Assembly: GCA_025352185.1 (NCBI GenBank)
Contig: JANXTV010000383.1
Coordinates: 1 to 5,111, forward strand
DNA from: Oligoflexia bacterium
GTDB taxonomy: Bacteria > Bdellovibrionota > UBA1018
Length of the DNA stretch: 5,111 nucleotides
Direction: 5' to 3'
The notes under the pieces were generated by a model. That model was not told where the DNA came from. It saw only the letters and a list, made by a program, of their open reading frames with translations, and did no database searches. Shown piece by piece: positions 5,020-5,111 of the stretch; within the stretch, counting starts at the first letter, position 1; each line of letters starts with the position of its first letter. Both the position numbers and the translations under genes were made by a program.

Positions 5020-5111
5020 GCGGAAGCATTACCGTGAAGGAAGTCCCCACGCCCGGTTTCGAGCGGACGACGATATCTCCGCCGTGGTCGCGAATCGTTC
5101 CGAGCGCGAGC
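4997..5111 (-). CDS. Histidine kinase, C-terminal 37 codons (5' part beyond window)
   Basis: The minus-strand frame entering from the right edge reads LALGTIRDHGGDIVV, RSKPGVGTSFTVMLP and a short tail ISAAEV before TAA (4999-4997). This is the end of a HATPase_c domain: the helix and HGG turn, then the S.PG.GT.F G2-type box that closes over ATP, then the final LP strand. It is therefore the C-terminus of a sensor or hybrid histidine kinase that autophosphorylates on His; no receiver domain follows. Sensor type, partner regulator and signal are not visible. The stop lies inside the 3' end of the topoisomerase gene (23-bp tail-to-tail overlap). The protein match is short but very characteristic. 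Confidence 0.87.
   Translation of the reverse strand, partial: LALGTIRDHGGDIVVRSKPGVGTSFTVMLPPISAAEV

Overview
The window is a stretch of GC-rich, gene-dense bacterial DNA (by eye about 55-60% GC) from a Gram-negative organism. The cell type follows from three Sec-type signal peptides, a lipoprotein signal without an inner-membrane retention residue, a periplasmic-type FecR-domain protein and a two-component histidine kinase end. A FecR-domain protein, a lipoprotein GH15 enzyme and a bacterial topoisomerase IB together would suit Bdellovibrionota/Oligoflexia-like or related deltaproteobacterial-grade lineages. This placement is a low-confidence inference; no marker gene is present. The gene set reads as chromosomal, with no tRNA, rRNA, insertion sequence or CRISPR array.

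Layout: (1) 601 to the left edge, minus strand: the N-terminal 200 codons of an unrecognised exported or membrane protein. (2) 651-1742, plus: a secreted FecR-domain protein, divergent from (1) across a 49-bp gap that holds its ribosome-binding site and a candidate promoter. (3) 1742-2110, plus: a small unrecognised basic/helical protein whose start overlaps the FecR stop by one base. (4) 3664-2129, minus: a GH15 (glucoamylase / phosphorylase-kinase-like) lipoprotein with both catalytic glutamates apparently present. It converges on (3) with an 18-bp gap, and its intrinsic terminator lies inside the end of (3). (5) 3665-3831: a 167-bp divergent intergenic region with a perfect 8-bp inverted repeat. 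(6) 3832-5019, plus: DNA topoisomerase IB with the complete Arg/Lys/Arg/Asn/Tyr catalytic set, but beginning with what looks like a genuine Sec signal peptide. (7) 5111-4997, minus: the C-terminal 37 codons of a histidine kinase, overlapping the end of the topoisomerase gene tail to tail by 23 bp.

Four of the five genes whose start is visible encode products with export signals, so the region looks like an envelope or secretion neighbourhood. The most striking point is the topoisomerase: an in-frame stop lies 9 bases before its ATG and no ATG, GTG or TTG occurs again until codon 82, so the hydrophobic leader cannot be removed by choosing another start. An exported topoisomerase IB divergently paired with a surface-type glycosidase is the best candidate here for undescribed biology. 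Co-regulation of the two through the inverted repeat between them is a hypothesis only.
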